Of a stretch of DNA of 64,000 nucleotides, positions 12,701-23,330 are shown piece by piece. The stretch covers positions 30,420,552-30,484,551 of the forward strand of contig OX419756.1 in the NCBI GenBank assembly GCA_948567375.1, written 5' to 3'. Numbering within the stretch: the first letter of the stretch is position 1; each line of letters starts with the position of its first letter. Origin of the DNA: Lunularia cruciata (lineage: Eukaryota > Streptophyta > Marchantiopsida > Lunulariales > Lunulariaceae). The translations under genes were made by a program, and so were the position numbers. The notes under the pieces are model-generated. The model had not been told where the DNA came from. It was given only the letters and a program-made list of their open reading frames with translations, and ran no database searches.

Positions 12701-13544
12701 GACCCAAAGAAGGAGGAATACTCAAAAGATCATTGGGTTAAAAACCCAAAGTAGAGGTAAACATTGGATCAGATTAGGAAAATTTTGAGATCGGAAGAGG
12801 CAGATATGAAGAGGTGCATCGTCAATTTGGATTTGCAAGTTGGTAAAGTTGTTAGGAAATAGTTTAGGAAGTTAGATAACTGTTGAAGTGCTCTGCCCAC
12901 TTAAAGGAGACATTTGCAGTATGTTGTTGTTTAGTGCTCATAATTTTGAGAATAGATAAAGCAAAGTGCTATGAAGTAGTGCACGTTGCTTGAGCTTAAT
13001 TTTGAGTATCAAATTTGTGTTTCTATAGTTGTGAGTGTTTGGAGAAATCTGAAGTGCAAGTCAATGTGTTTGTTGGATGGTGGATTCCGTAGCCTTGATC
13101 TTCATTCTGTGTGTTTGATCTTGAGTAAAGTGCAATCTGAGTAAAGCCTTGACAGATCTGAGAAGAATTGTAGTATTGGTAGTATTCCGTAGTTGTGAGT
13201 GCAATGCAATGTTGATGTGAAGCAATTTTTTATCAAGGAAGTTGTGCCTTTGGTGGAGGGGTGGAAACACAATTCTGAGGCGGAAGTGTTTTGTAGTGAA
13301 GTAGCCATTTTTAGGAAAGATTTGATGGATTTGTGATTAGGAGTGTTAATTTATGACGAGACTACAAGTTAGTGCTTGTTACTATTTTCTAGGTGTGGTT
13401 TCTAACCAAGAGTCCAAAGAAGAAATTAAGAAGAACCACATTTGTGATGTTGGACTTTGTATTTGGACTTTTTTATCAGTATCTCTATGTGAACAAACTT
13501 TACTTACCCAATTACCACAAAAGTGATATTTGTTGGGTTTTCAT
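9765..13544 (+). mobile_element. LU-3: solo LTR, 3.78 kb, in the gag of G1
   Basis: Starts TGTGGTACC; its end is worn (GGGTTTTCAT where sisters have TGTCACA). AGCTTA precedes it at 9759-9764 and follows it at 13545-13550, a likely target duplication. No second LTR, primer site or pol adjoins it, so it is a solo LTR. It carries the family frame at 10378-12777. The TATA box position is degraded here (CACTTAAAGGA near 12,895), about 650 bp before the end. Confidence 0.8.
10378..12777 (+). pseudogene. LU-family LTR-encoded protein (globular plus coiled coil), broken
   Basis: Function unknown. It starts MPKKGEKKSP at 10,378; then LDMVA-stop-IEIL and FLAWNWNLSF; then 10528-10776, with NPARWIEADWRLVLEREAGE and SLCTKNGYKVDTYQDPV; then KHQAVFFH and GHFYFGLNL, and HFHPDL near 11,045. 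An acidic Glu-rich linker follows (11,200-11,560). Long coiled-coil segments are at 11535-11789 and 11931-12242 (for example KAMAIVMGQEMESLKAS), then 12233-12649. It ends with VNIGSD-stop. About ten stops or shifts. Sister copies keep the same order, so the frame was once a single gene. Confidence 0.65.
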
Positions 13545-13550
13545 AGCTTA

Positions 13551-13900
13551 TAATATGATTTTTGAATTGACCATGCTTTGAATAGCTCCTTACACAATCA
13601 ATATGCTTCAATTCTACCAATCTATCTCTTGTAGATTGTGTAACATTCACAATTTGGAATCTCCTAATCATTGCACTCTTGAATTCTTTCCATGACAAGA
13701 TTGGAGCAAAAAACTGTCATTGAGCTTGCTCTATAAAAAATCACCTCCATGATTTTCCCATTCCGTCTAATTGGCTTGAAGCCAAGAGAATTTATCTTTG
13801 TGTATATAGAAGATTTACAGTTTCAAAATAAAGTTTGTAATCAAACACAAAATTCTTTATTGCACCAAATAGCCTTCAAGTACCTTTGGCTTGTAATTCA
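13551..13900 (-). pseudogene. G1 gag N-terminal part
   Basis: The minus strand has LLASSQLDGMGKSWRWFF and then SWKEFKSAMIRRFQIVN followed by TRDRLVELKHIDCVRSYSKH. This is the gag block of chromovirus-type gypsy elements (W..F...F..RF, then L..L.....V..Y...F). It is cut by LU-3 at 13,550 and continues at 9,758. Confidence 0.7.
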
Positions 13901-14288
13901 AACTTGATCTTCTCTTTCTTGAAATACTACTCTCTCTATTTTTTCTTGTCATTGACTATAGTGATCTCTCTCTTCTAACAATGAAGTAAGATGTTCAATC
14001 TATTGTTGCATAATAATGATAGCTATGACTATAACTCTACCAAGCTACTTACTTTTAATTGTCTAAGTTAAAATGTAGATGCAACACGTCCACTATTCTT
14101 CATAAAATATAAATTGGAAGGCTCAATGGTTCATAAACAATTTATTATACATAGAAATTTCTATCCAAAGCATAAAATTATGAATTGCATGAAATGATAC
14201 TTGGATGGACAAGCGAATCTCAATAGTTTGGGAGAAATTTATTTGTTGGTTCATAGATTCCATCCTTACTCTAATACATCTATTCTTA

Positions 14289-14299
14289 CTCTTATACCA
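14289..14299 (-). promoter_or_regulatory. G1 primer binding site, initiator-Met type, worn
   Basis: The minus strand reads TGGTATAAGAG next to the end of the G1 LTR; the initiator tRNA-Met site is TGGTATCAGAG. Ten of eleven bases agree. It fixes the LTR as 5' and the element as minus strand. Confidence 0.6.
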
Positions 14300-14301
14300 A
14301 T

Positions 14302-14673
14302 ATAAAAGTTCAAGGAGAGAAATAGGAGAATGGAATATCAAGATGGAAGATCACGTTGGAACTCTCAAGTGAGAGAAACTCCAAATGCCTACCCAAAGCT
14401 TGGGCTTTAGTATTTATATGCAACTTGGGTACAAGGTTCCTAAGTAGGTTCCAAGAAAGTTCATTCTAGAAATTGATTTACTTGGAGTGCAAGCTAAACT
14501 AGTCATTTACATGGCATGCAAGCGAAGCTAGCCATCAACTTGACATACAAGTTACTCAAACCTTGGAAAGTTCCTAAAAGCTTCTCATTGAGAAGCTTCT
14601 GAAATTTTTCTAGCTATATACTAATTCTATGACATGCTAGTTATATTTAGCTTTTACTAACTCCATATTATCA
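14302..14673 (-). mobile_element. G1 5' LTR (about 370 bp)
   Basis: The minus strand starts TGATAATATGGAG (14,673) and ends ACTTTTATA (worn CA). A TATA box (GCATATAAATAC) lies near 14,410-14,420. It is the reverse complement of the LTR at 16651-17017, so the two stand head to head about 2 kb apart. Leader and gag follow to the left. Confidence 0.75.
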
Positions 14674-15349
14674 TAATTTAAAAAGACCACAAAACAAGAG
14701 GAAAAATTCAAGAATCTTAAGGGGTTAGTATCTTTGTGATCCATCTTGCAACCATATGATCCTCAATTATCTTATGAAATTTATTTTGATACTTTTAACT
14801 TTGTAATTGGAGCTATGTTGAAATGGATTGTATCTCATTGCCCTTGTATCTAGATGACTAAATGCAATAAAATAGAATTATTCTACTTGAGATCAAGAAA
14901 AACTTGCAATTACATATGCAAAAAATACACACAGACCTTATCTTTGAGGAAAACACTTGATAATATGGATCTATCACAAACCCTTGTTTTAGACCTTACA
15001 TTTGGACTACATGAATAGTCAACCTCATTAATGTAAGGAACAACTAAAATTGTTTGATATCAAGCTTGAGTACACATCAAGAAAGTTTTATGCCATTCTT
15101 GGTGCCTTGTCACAAAGATCAAATCTAAAGATTTTTCCTTAATCTCTAATCATCATAAAAATCAACATGGTGTTGATAGACTTGAAGGTACAAAGAAAAT
15201 ACAAGGTTTCTTATAGGAAAATCCCATTTTTATCTTGTGCAAATTTGCCTTGCAGCACATGACAAGGAGTATGACACTTTTTCATTCAAGAATCACCTTC
15301 TTTTTTGTGAGAATTGCATCTATGTCACAACTATGAGAGATCTATAATT
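14674..15349. other. Stretch between the G1 LTR and the G3 integrase, no resolvable gene
   Basis: AT-rich. Just before 15,350 a worn plus-strand reading resembles the linker ahead of a gypsy integrase, but no RNase H block can be read. Probably the decayed 5' remainder of G3. Confidence 0.3.
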
Positions 15350-16130
15350 TGTGTGACTTCAAGAAGTGCACACTTTACCAATTGCTAGGCACATTTGCAT
15401 GGACAAGATGTTGAGTACACTACAATGCCAATGGTGGTGGCCAAACATGTCACAAGAGGTTTGAGAGTTTGTCTAATATTATACAAGTTGCAAAAGCAAC
15501 AAGATAGGCAACCAAAATTTGAGTGGACTTTTTTAAACCCTACCAATTCTATTTGCCCAATGGGAATATGTGACCTGACGTCTCATCACATCCTTGCCAA
15601 AGATGAAACAAGGCCATACAAAAATTGTGGTTTTTGTTGATAAGCTTAGCAAGCATATTCATTTAGCTCCTACCATGGATATAATAGATGCCATGTTGGC
15701 CAAGATTTACTTCAACACTATTTTCAAGCACCATGTGATGCCCAAGGTTATCATTTCTTATTATGATCCTCAATTCATTGGTAAATTTTGGCAAGCACTC
15801 TTTTAACTACATGGCACCAAGCTTGCCTTGTCTATGGCCTATCATCCTCAAATCAATGTGCAAATTGAATGAGCAAAGATATGCCTTTGTCAATGTTCCC
15901 TATACCAATTGAAATACTTACGTTATGATTATCAAATTTTCCTACAATAATTCTAAGCACGCAAGTACCAAATTATTTCCTTTATTCCTTAATTATGCGC
16001 AAGATCCACTTGATCCCAATTCTCTTCTTTCTCCACCACCATCCAATTTTCCTTATACTACCACCTTCTTATGCATGTTATATGCATCCTTACACCAAGC
16101 CAAGTCTCATCTTTATGTTGCCTAAATTGG
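15350..16130 (+). pseudogene. G3 integrase (chromovirus-type Ty3/gypsy), broken
   Basis: Would insert element cDNA into the genome. An HHCC-like segment (TLPIARHICMDKMLSTLQCQ, then WWWPNM, then TSCKSNK) lies at 15,360-15,510. The core at 15594-15806 is the best part: MPKMKQGHTKIVVFVDKLSK, then YFNTIFKHHVMPKVIIS and DPQFIGKFWQALF. LSMAYHPQ follows after a stop, and the last catalytic Glu region is worn. Several stops and shifts. A chromodomain and an LTR lie downstream. Confidence 0.75.
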
Positions 16131-16414
16131 CAAAAGCAATATGTTGATAGGTATTGTTGTTCACTTCCTAAATAGACAATAAGGTCATGCAAAAGCATGA
16201 CCTTATTGTATATCCTCTCCTGCTAGACATCCAAGTTTTTAAAACTTACTCCAAATTAGATAGGTCCATTTGCAATTACTCAAATTATATCTCCTTTTTC
16301 TTACAAACTTGCACTTTCTACTTACACAAGGATCCAACTTGTCTTCTATGCTTTCAAATAAAACTCTTTCTTTCTACAACATCTTCCTTTCTTTCTCATG
16401 CCCAACCTCTTCCT

Positions 16415-16560
16415 ACTCCAATATTTAATAAAAATCATGAAGAATATGAAGTCCTTTATATTCTTGTCCAAAGAGTAATCCAACATGATTGCTAATAAAA
16501 GATCAAGTATAAGGTTTTTTAGAAAGGATATCCCCTTAACAATGCCACATGAGAACCACT
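16415..16560 (+). pseudogene. G3 chromodomain
   Basis: After the integrase, the plus strand reads EEYEVLYILVQRVIQHD, two stops, then KIKYKVF-stop-KGYPLNNAT-stop-EPL. This is the chromodomain pattern (EYEVE.IL, K..YLVKWKGY, TWEP) with both Trp positions turned to stops. It marks G3 as a chromovirus. Such domains bind methylated histone H3 and guide integration (family knowledge). Confidence 0.7.
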
Positions 16561-16650
16561 TCCTCATCCCCAAAATAGTCAAATGGCCATACAAGTGTTT
16601 AATGATACCTTGGCAACAAAGACATCACCAACAAGTGGTATGGAAATAAG

Positions 16651-17017
16651 TAATAATATGGAGTTAGTAGAAGAGTTAGTAGGAGCTAATGAGTTAGGAA
16701 AATCAGCTACTTATAGCAAAAAGGAGGTAGAACTAGCATAAACTAAGAATAATTATAATATTCTTGAAGCATCTAGGAAGCTTCTTGGCAAGAAGCTTCT
16801 AGGAACTTTCCAAGGTTAAATAGCTTGTATGCCATATAAAGTGGCTTCTAGAAAGAACCTTCCTTGAAAGCTTCTTGGAATTCTTGTACTTAGTTTCTCT
16901 ATAAATATCAAAACCCAAGCTCATGCTAGGCACTTGGAGTTTCACATGATTAAGATTTTTCAATATGGCCTCCATTCTAATCTTCCATTATCATATTTCT
17001 CTCCTTGGTCTTTTACA
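16651..17017 (+). mobile_element. LTR of the G1/G3 family, plus orientation
   Basis: Begins TAATAATATGGAG (TG worn to TA) and ends TCTTTTACA. A TATA box (CTCTATAAATATC) lies near 16,900. It is 3' of the G3 chromodomain, so it is most simply the G3 3' LTR. A very worn initiator-Met-like site (about 7 of 12 bases) follows, so a role as 5' LTR of G2 cannot be excluded. Confidence 0.7.
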
Positions 17018-17029
17018 AGTACTATGTGA

Positions 17030-17052
17030 GGGGGGGGGGGGAGGGGGGAGGG
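17030..17052 (+). repeat. G-tract: G12, A, G6, A, G3
   Basis: A nearly pure guanine run right after the LTR end. It could form a G-quadruplex or serve as a polypurine primer. Runs like this are also prone to length error in assemblies. Confidence 0.9.
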
Positions 17053-17228
17053 AAGATCAAATTTTTGTAGTGTAGGAAGAACTTTCCAATACCAGCTCAA
17101 TTCCTCCTATCATTATTCCCCAATACATGCCTAGATAGCATGCTACCAAAGAACCACAAAGAAGAATCTTACCATTCCAGAAAAATACTACTCCTAGTTA
17201 CAATTATGGAGCTCCAAGTCATTGGTCT

Positions 17229-18130
17229 TTGCACTATTTAGAGCCTAAAAAACAAATGCAATGCACCTCATTGTGTGCAAGTTGTAAAGTACATGGTCAT
17301 GTGGTTGCTAATTTTACCCAACCACTTGTTCTAAAGAGACCAATAAGGTGTGCACCAGCCTCACCTACCTCACCTAAGGTAGACACAAACATTCACTACA
17401 TCACCTTGGAATAGTTAGAAGGAGGAGATGCGCTCATGGCCAAAGAAAATAGTTGTTCTGATTTGGAACTCAATCAAGTAGATACTACTTCAAGCAAGAA
17501 GGAGAGTAGCTTCAAATATTCTTCAAAGTCATCTAAATCCCCAAAGCTAAGGAGGAAGTGAGGGAACCCACATATAGTGTTATCTAAGAAGGAGTTGAAG
17601 TTACTAGCAAAGATCAAATGTATGGTAAGCAAGAAAGAGTCTCCAAGTGAAGGAACTTCAACCCCAAAGGAGATGCCTCCTATTTTGACTATAATCAAAT
17701 GAAGAATGCTAATCAAAAGCACCAAGAATGGATACCCAATGGGCATCTAGACAGAAGTATAGGGTCACTTGCAAGAAGAACTTAGAAAGGTGCACACAAA
17801 TGCCAAAATATGGAAGAAGTTGAGAAGCAACCATTGATGATCACCATACTTTGATGAGAATCAAATCAAGAAGGAAGTAGACACAAGAAAAGGTACAACT
17901 TCAAATGAATTCCCTAAATGAGAATGTTATAAAGAAGGTTGTATGGGAGAACAAAAAATTAAAAGCTGGTTTACTCCTAAGAGTTACCCAATATGATATT
18001 GTTGCAAATTTACCTTCTTCTTGTGTCGATGTAATGTTCAAGTAGTTGTGGGACAATAAGTTGTATATGTACCACTTGGCCTTGACTTAGAAGGGTGTAG
18101 AAGGGTAAAAAAGCCTACAATCTACCAGAT
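17229..18130 (+). pseudogene. G2 gag C-terminus and protease-proximal region, decayed
   Basis: 17229-17411 reads CTSLCASCKVHGHVVANF, a CX2CX3-GH zinc knuckle whose last Cys is lost. A Lys/Ser-rich stretch follows, and near 17,970-18,020 comes LRVTQYDIVANLPSSCVDVM, like the spacer ahead of the protease in some plant gypsy elements. Many stops. It belongs to the same plus-strand element as the protease tail and RT at 19,830-21,210. Lineage beyond Ty3/gypsy is uncertain. Confidence 0.5.
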
Positions 18131-18279
18131 AAATTAGAGTACCTAGGCTCTTTAAAGTGGAGATAGAGATATGGTCTAATTGGTTCCTTGTGATGCCTAC
18201 CTTTTCTTAAAACTGCAAGTGTGTTCCATGTTTCTACCTTTTGTTAAAATAAAGAGACATAATTTTATGTTTAGGGGAG

Positions 18280-19620
18280 AAACCCCTTTGTTGGTTATTC
18301 TTTGGCTTTATCCCTATATATACCAAGGTTCAAAGAGGGCGATCCCAAAAATATATGCAACATAAAGGAATTTTTCTATGTGCACTTCAGGGTTGATAGC
18401 TTTGTGGTTATGTTTCTAAAGGGAGAAATCCTCATTTTTAAAGCATCTTCTCAAGGGCTTTCCACTAACATCAGAATTATAGTGTTTTGAGGTCTATAGC
18501 AAAAGTTAGAAGTATTTGAAGTTTGAGAGTTCCCAAGGGAGAATACAAGAAGGAGGTTGCTCAAGAAGAACTTAAGAAAGAGAAGGATGCTAGGCTAGCA
18601 TACTGACCTGCGTTGGTGGAGACAATCATCAAGGAAGTCATAAACCTCTTGATTGCCATGTCCAAACAAGATGATGTGAGTACAAAGAGAAAGAAGAAAT
18701 CATTTGAAGATCTTTGGGATAAATTGATCATGATTACAAAGGATACAACCTATAGAAAGATGAGAAATATTTTGTATAAAAGGTCCCTCATTGAAGATGC
18801 TCTTCTTAGTTGTAATTATTATTCTTAGTTGCAAGATGTTTGTAGTTATAGATATTCTTCTTAGTTGTAGGACCTTTGTAGATGTAACCTTAAGAGTTAG
18901 TACATTTGAAAATTACAAAACTGAAATTTGTCTTTGGGGAGAACTACTACCTTCCTTGACATATGTAAGGCACATTATTAACCTCCATGTAAATAGGATA
19001 AGACAAAACAAGAAGATAGGATTAGCAATGTGCATTGACAATGAGCCAAGAAGATCTTTGGAGTTCCTCTACCTTTAGATTTATTTGGCTTTTGAGTGAG
19101 AATAGTATTTAAATATTTGACATAGTGTAAGTTATTCATTCTATCCATCTAGAAGAATAAAGTGAAATACCTAGAAGTTCTTTTGTTGCTCTTGCTGAAT
19201 TTCAAGTATTAGTAGTGAGTCTTTGGTGAATAATGGCGAGGAACTTTGCAGTAGAACACAAGTAGTTGAGTGTGTGTGATCACTAGTGCTTGGGGCTAGG
19301 GTCTAGGATCCTTGGTAGTTTTGAAAAAATGGACCAATGCCTTGATGGGTCTTAAATGAGCTATAGTGTTGAAATTACCATGGAATTGACAAGAAAAGAT
19401 TTACCACCAATGCAAAGAACCTTTATAGTTGGGCCTTTTGGGCAGTGTAGAACATATTCTTTGGAGTTCCATTCTTTGTAGTTGAAGTAGATTCTTTGGA
19501 GTGATTGGATCATCACCTTCAAGGAATATTGGAACTTAGCTTCTTTGAGAGTGATGTTTGCATTTTCTTTTTGCCATAGTGTGCTATAGTTGGTGAGATT
19601 ACCCTCTTCTAAGATTGGTT
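18280..19620 (+). mobile_element. Probable insertion of an LTR related to LU-7
   Basis: The part from about 18,850 to 19,300 shares word order with 61,430-61,940 in LU-7: a stretch rich in TTGTAG, then a motif like TATGTAAGG..CAT.ATT.ACCT.CATGT..ATAGGATAAG, and later GAGGAA..TT. A Lys/Glu-rich frame (18613-18828) precedes it. It separates two parts of G2. Boundaries are uncertain. Confidence 0.35.
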
Positions 19621-19829
19621 CTTGTCTAAAAAGTCAAATAAGAAATAGTAAAGAACTACATCAATGACACCTACAAATCTATCCATTTCAGACCATATCT
19701 CCATAGGAACCTATTTCTTACTACTATACTGCAAATTGTATGATAATGGGTTGTCAAAATCCTATAAACTCCACATGAGGTGTCAATGTCATGATTAAGG
19801 AAACCACTCTTAAGTTAAGATATCCCACC

Positions 19830-20297
19830 TTTGAGCCTACTCCTTGTATCTTATGATTGTTAGACCAAACTTGCCAAACACCCTTGGGAATAATGTCAAA
19901 GTTTCTAACCATAATAGATGATGTAACCTTTTACCTTAATTACATCATCCTTTGTCCCATAACCAAGACATGTCGGCTTGTATTGTTATGGAGACCTTGG
20001 TTGTATGGAGCAGATGTAATTTTACACATGTTGATACATGTGTACATAAGCTTGGCTTCCTAGATCTAAGACCTCAAATCATAAACCAGTTATAGTATGC
20101 TGGATCCCATACTTAGGAGAGATTTTGTCAACCAAAGAGAATACATCAAAGATAATTTGGATGACTACAAAGGACCTTTAGACAAGGAAGACATGGTGAA
20201 CTACTTAGAATGCTACAAAGTGGATGATGAAACCAAAGGGAGAACTGCATGGTTGGGAGGACCATGCAATACTACTTGGAATGAGTCATGTTTGTAA
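19830..20297 (+). pseudogene. G2 protease C-terminal region
   Basis: 19857-20063 reads QTPLGIMSKFLTIIDDVTFY and then LVLLWRPWLYGADVI, close to the LLGRPWL(Y/R)GA block ending plant gypsy retropepsins (Gly turned to Trp here). 20097-20297 continues with EYIKDNLDDYKGPLDKED and may be the following linker. The active-site Asp region is not readable. Confidence 0.5.
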
Positions 20298-20689
20298 TGT
20301 GGAAGGCATTGTTAACCCTAATGATTGCCAAGATATGATCATAGCCAAAGAGAAGATACCAAAGGTATCTTAATATGTATCCTTGGCCAAGTACAAAGAT
20401 ATGCAACACTATTGTGGGCATACCAAGGTATCTTTGCTTGGAATATTAAGCAGATGCTTGGCATCCTATGATAGTTTGGGGAATATTGAATTGACCTAAA
20501 AGAAGGTGTTTTCTCAATTTAGATTGTATTAGCTTAACCCAAAGTATTTGTTGCTAATGAAAGATGAGATAAACAAGACCTTTGGGCTAGCATCATCTTC
20601 CTTGTACTTAGAAGCAAATTATTTTCCCCTATTGTAGTTGTGGTTTAGAAGAAAAAAAGAAAAATCCAAATGTATCAAGACTTTCAAAA

Positions 20690-21210
20690 GTTAAATGTGG
20701 CCACAAAGAAGGATCATCATCCCTTGCTCTTCATGGATTTTTTTAGATCAAGTTGTAGGTCATGAGTGTAATAGCTTTTTAGATGGATTTTTAATGTATG
20801 AGCAAGTCTCCATTTGGGAGAAAGATAGGAACAAGACTAACTTCCCTATAGATTACGCACTTATATTTATAACCAAATGTCATTTGGACTATGAAATACA
20901 CCTATAACTTTTGAGCAAATGATGATAGCATTCTTTAAGGATTACCTTTGGAAGTTCATGGAAAACTTTATTGATGACTTTAATTTTTTGGCCAAAGGGA
21001 GGACTACCTTTCTTTTCTTTGGAAACCATTTGAGTGATGCATATCCACAAGATTGCCTTTGCACCCAAAGAAATGCTTCTTTGTTGTGATTGAGGGCATC
21101 TTAATCAGACATTGAGTTTTAGGTAGAGGTATGGAAGTAGATGCAAAGAGGGTGAAGGTGATGTAGGTCCTAAAGCCTATAAAGAAAGTTATGAATTTCT
21201 AAAGTGAGGA
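20690..21210 (+). pseudogene. G2 reverse transcriptase, decayed
   Basis: Readable RT pieces: KDRNKTNFPIDYALIF (20695-20907 region), then FGQREDYLSFLWK near 20,990, STRLPLHPKKCFFVVIEGIL near 21,050-21,100, and GRGMEVDAKRVKV near 21,130. These match the DDF.VFG...HL...F..C...L.LN..KC.F.V..G..LGH order of gypsy RT. YxDD itself is not readable. Frame changes every 30-50 codons. Confidence 0.6.
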
Positions 21211-21249
21211 AGTGGTTTTGTAGACCAAATTTGGGAAGATGTGTGTTGA

Positions 21250-21708
21250 ATAGGGGGGTGATATGGCCAAATAGCCTAATGAAAACAACTAAAATTTTAC
21301 AAGGAAAGATGCTTTGGAGTGTTGCTTAAGTGTTCAAATCTTAATGGATTAAGATTTATGATTTGGGAGAACCAACTAAAATTATGAGGAAGGGTCTATT
21401 TTTGGGGAGTAGAGCCTTCATGTAAGAAGAGTTTAATAACAACTAAAAGTATGTTTGAATGTTTAGACTCATCTTAGGAGCATGGAGGGTCATCAAAAGT
21501 AAAAGTGAAGATTATGTAAGGTTCTCTAAAATGTTGAGGGATAATAGTGGTTGATTTGAAGAAAGAAGAGTTAAGAGTAGAATTTGAATAAAGGAGAGTT
21601 AAGAGTAGAATTTGAACAGGGTATTGAGAGAAACCAAAAACCTTCACCACTTGGAAAAAGAGTGATTCTAAGTGCCTTTCATGTAGAGAGAATGGACATA
21701 AGGAAAAT
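21250..21708 (+). other. Decayed sequence next to the ME-B insertion, with a zinc-knuckle-like motif
   Basis: At 21,645-21,705 the plus strand reads TWKKSDSKCLSCRENGHKEN, a CX2CX4H knuckle cut by ME-B exactly after the GAAAAT that holds its target copy. An 18-bp stretch (GAGTTAAGAGTAGAATTT) is duplicated near 21,568 and 21,597. The element it came from is not identified. Confidence 0.4.
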
Positions 21709-21814
21709 TGTTGTGTATATATACATTGCTACAAAACATACATCGTTGTCAATATCATATACTATAGAAGCACAACTCACACATAAGTCATACATAAACT
21801 CTAAAGTGCCAAAA
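21709..21814 (-). repeat. ME-B terminal repeat B2 (106 bp)
   Basis: Minus-strand end of ME-B, finishing ATACACAACA next to AAAT. Matches B1 and B2 of ME-A (33831-33936 and 34388-34493) and ME-B B1. Confidence 0.85.
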
Positions 21815-22263
21815 TAATCAGTCCGTTTACACCACTCAAATCAACTCAACTCATATCACTACTTGATCTGTCACTCTATAAACTACCAACAACTGGGCCC
21901 TGAAGTCAATCAAGCCACACCTACTCTAGCTAAGAGAATCCATGTGACATTTGCCGGCCTCTATCCACCAAAGCCAAGAACTCAAAGGCTCAATATCAAA
22001 GAAGTGAGCTCTCAAGAGCTACACTTCAAAAGTATACCCCTTGACTTGAGCTAGGTCTGAAACTCTAATAGTCCCGCTAATGGCACACCCATGGTGCAAA
22101 TCGTGCAAAGTGATGGTAGGACACACCATGAAGTCTGTACCCCAAACACAAAATCTGACCGTCAAAAATTTGTCTATGAGTAACTACTAAAATACCTCTA
22201 ACCACTATCATTGCAACTCTAGTGTCCAAATAATCTAGATGTGACACTACAAATGGCATGACA
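21815..22263 (-). repeat. ME-B terminal repeat A2 (449 bp)
   Basis: Begins TGTCATGCCATTTGTAG on the minus strand and ends GGACTGATTA, directly joined to B2. Matches A1 at 47902-48351 and both A repeats of ME-A. Confidence 0.85.
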
Positions 22264-22283
22264 ACTATTTTGCATATATTTGT

Positions 22284-22800
22284 AATACCAAGAGCTAGCC
22301 TTATGATCTAGATGTGAAATTTGGTTAGGTAACATCTGGAATGATGTTATACATGATGGTCAAAATGGATCAGATAGAAGTATCACCAAAATAATACTTC
22401 TACTAATACGGCAGAAGGCTAGCTGTCCACAAAGAATAGAATAGGAATTCCAACTCACTCTTCTTAGAATTGAACATATAATAACCTCAAAGTGTGATAG
22501 ACTATAATACCAAGAGCTATCCATATGATCTAGATGGGAAATTTGGTTTGGTAATATCTGGAATGATTTTGTGCATGATGGTCAAAATTGATGAGATAGA
22601 AGTATCACCAAAAGAATACTTCTACTAATAGGGCAAAAACCAAAATAGACTTGAAAACCTTAGAACCAATAGCTAGACAAATGAGTTAAAGGTGAGAATT
22701 GGTTTGGTAACATCTGGATGGATTTTATACATGATGGACTAAACAAATCAAAAAGAGATATCATCAAAAGGGGGACTTTTACTAATAGAGTAGGAACCAA
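22284..22800 (+). repeat. Three degenerate direct repeats inside S1
   Basis: Units start near 22,284, 22,506 and 22,662. Each has (A)ATACCAAGAGCTA, then TTTGGT..GGTAA.ATCTGGA, ATGATGG and TACTTCTACTAATA in that order. The third is the most worn. Probably an upstream repeat array of the LTR. Confidence 0.7.
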
Positions 22801-23021
22801 AATATGTTTGAAATCTTTGAAGGCAATTTTGAAAGCCTAAATGGATGAATTAGGCCTCAAAAATGTATAGATAACCTCTCCATTGGTAGAAGCAACCTTT
22901 TTCTTGTTGAGAGCTTTCCAATGGTACCTCACCCATGTGATTCTAAGATTCCTATAGGAATATTCCCTAAAAGATTCCCTCCAATCAAAGCTTGTTTGAC
23001 CAACTAGATAGGACCAGGACC

Positions 23022-23111
23022 GACATGTCACCTACCCAAGTAAGTAATCCAAGGGTGGAGCTTGCTGACATGTCACCTATCTATGTGCCTAATCCAATGG
23101 TGGAGCTTCCT
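23022..23111 (+). repeat. 45-bp tandem duplication upstream of the S1 TATA box
   Basis: GACATGTCACCTA...GGTGGAGCTT occurs twice, period 45 bp, ending about 20 bp before the TATA box. Position suggests an enhancer-like element; function is inferred only. Confidence 0.75.
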
Positions 23112-23320
23112 TGGAGAAGATCCTCTTTGTCTATATAATAAAGAGAAGGTGCTCCTTTGGGGCATCAGATGATTGAGTATGAAATCTTTGTTTTCTCTCT
23201 TCTCTTGTCCTCGGAGTATTACAATATACATTGCTACACAATGTACATCATTGTCAACATCATACACTATAGAAGCACAACTCACACATAAGTCATACAT
23301 AAACTCTAAAGTGTCACAAT

Positions 23321-23330
23321 TTTCCCCCTA
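23321..23330 (-). promoter_or_regulatory. ME-B polypurine tract
   Basis: TAGGGGGAAA on the minus strand immediately before B1. ME-A has AAGGGGG at the same place. It would prime plus-strand DNA synthesis. Confidence 0.65.

Larger units (their letters stand above)
22281..23223 (+). mobile_element. S1: solo LTR, 943 bp, inside ME-B repeat B1
   Basis: Starts TGTAATACC and ends GGAGTATTACA, so the terminal 8 bases are inverted repeats. Flanks are ATATT (22276-22280) and ATATA (23224-23228), a 5-bp duplication with one mismatch. A TATA box (CTATATAATAAAG) lies at 23,131 and a CCAAT motif near 22,918. It contains two internal repeat sets (listed separately). The parent element is not identified. 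Non-coding. Confidence 0.75.
22264..23319 (-). repeat. ME-B terminal repeat B1, split by S1
   Basis: B1 pieces are 23224-23319 and 22264-22280. With S1 and one 5-bp target copy removed, the length is 108 bp, which is exactly B (106) plus the GT that separates B1 from A2 in ME-A. The rejoined junction aligns base for base with ME-A over the 32 bp around GTTGTCA. Confidence 0.85.

Noticed and set aside
21709-22263. Independent solo LTR of the ME family
   Set aside because: First read as solo A-B, but removing S1 joins it to ME-B B1 with the exact 108-bp spacing, and its outer flank AAAT pairs with the flank at 48,352.
22284-22800. Satellite DNA or CRISPR-like array
   Set aside because: Only three degenerate units with unequal spacing, all inside the bounds of one solo LTR in plant DNA.
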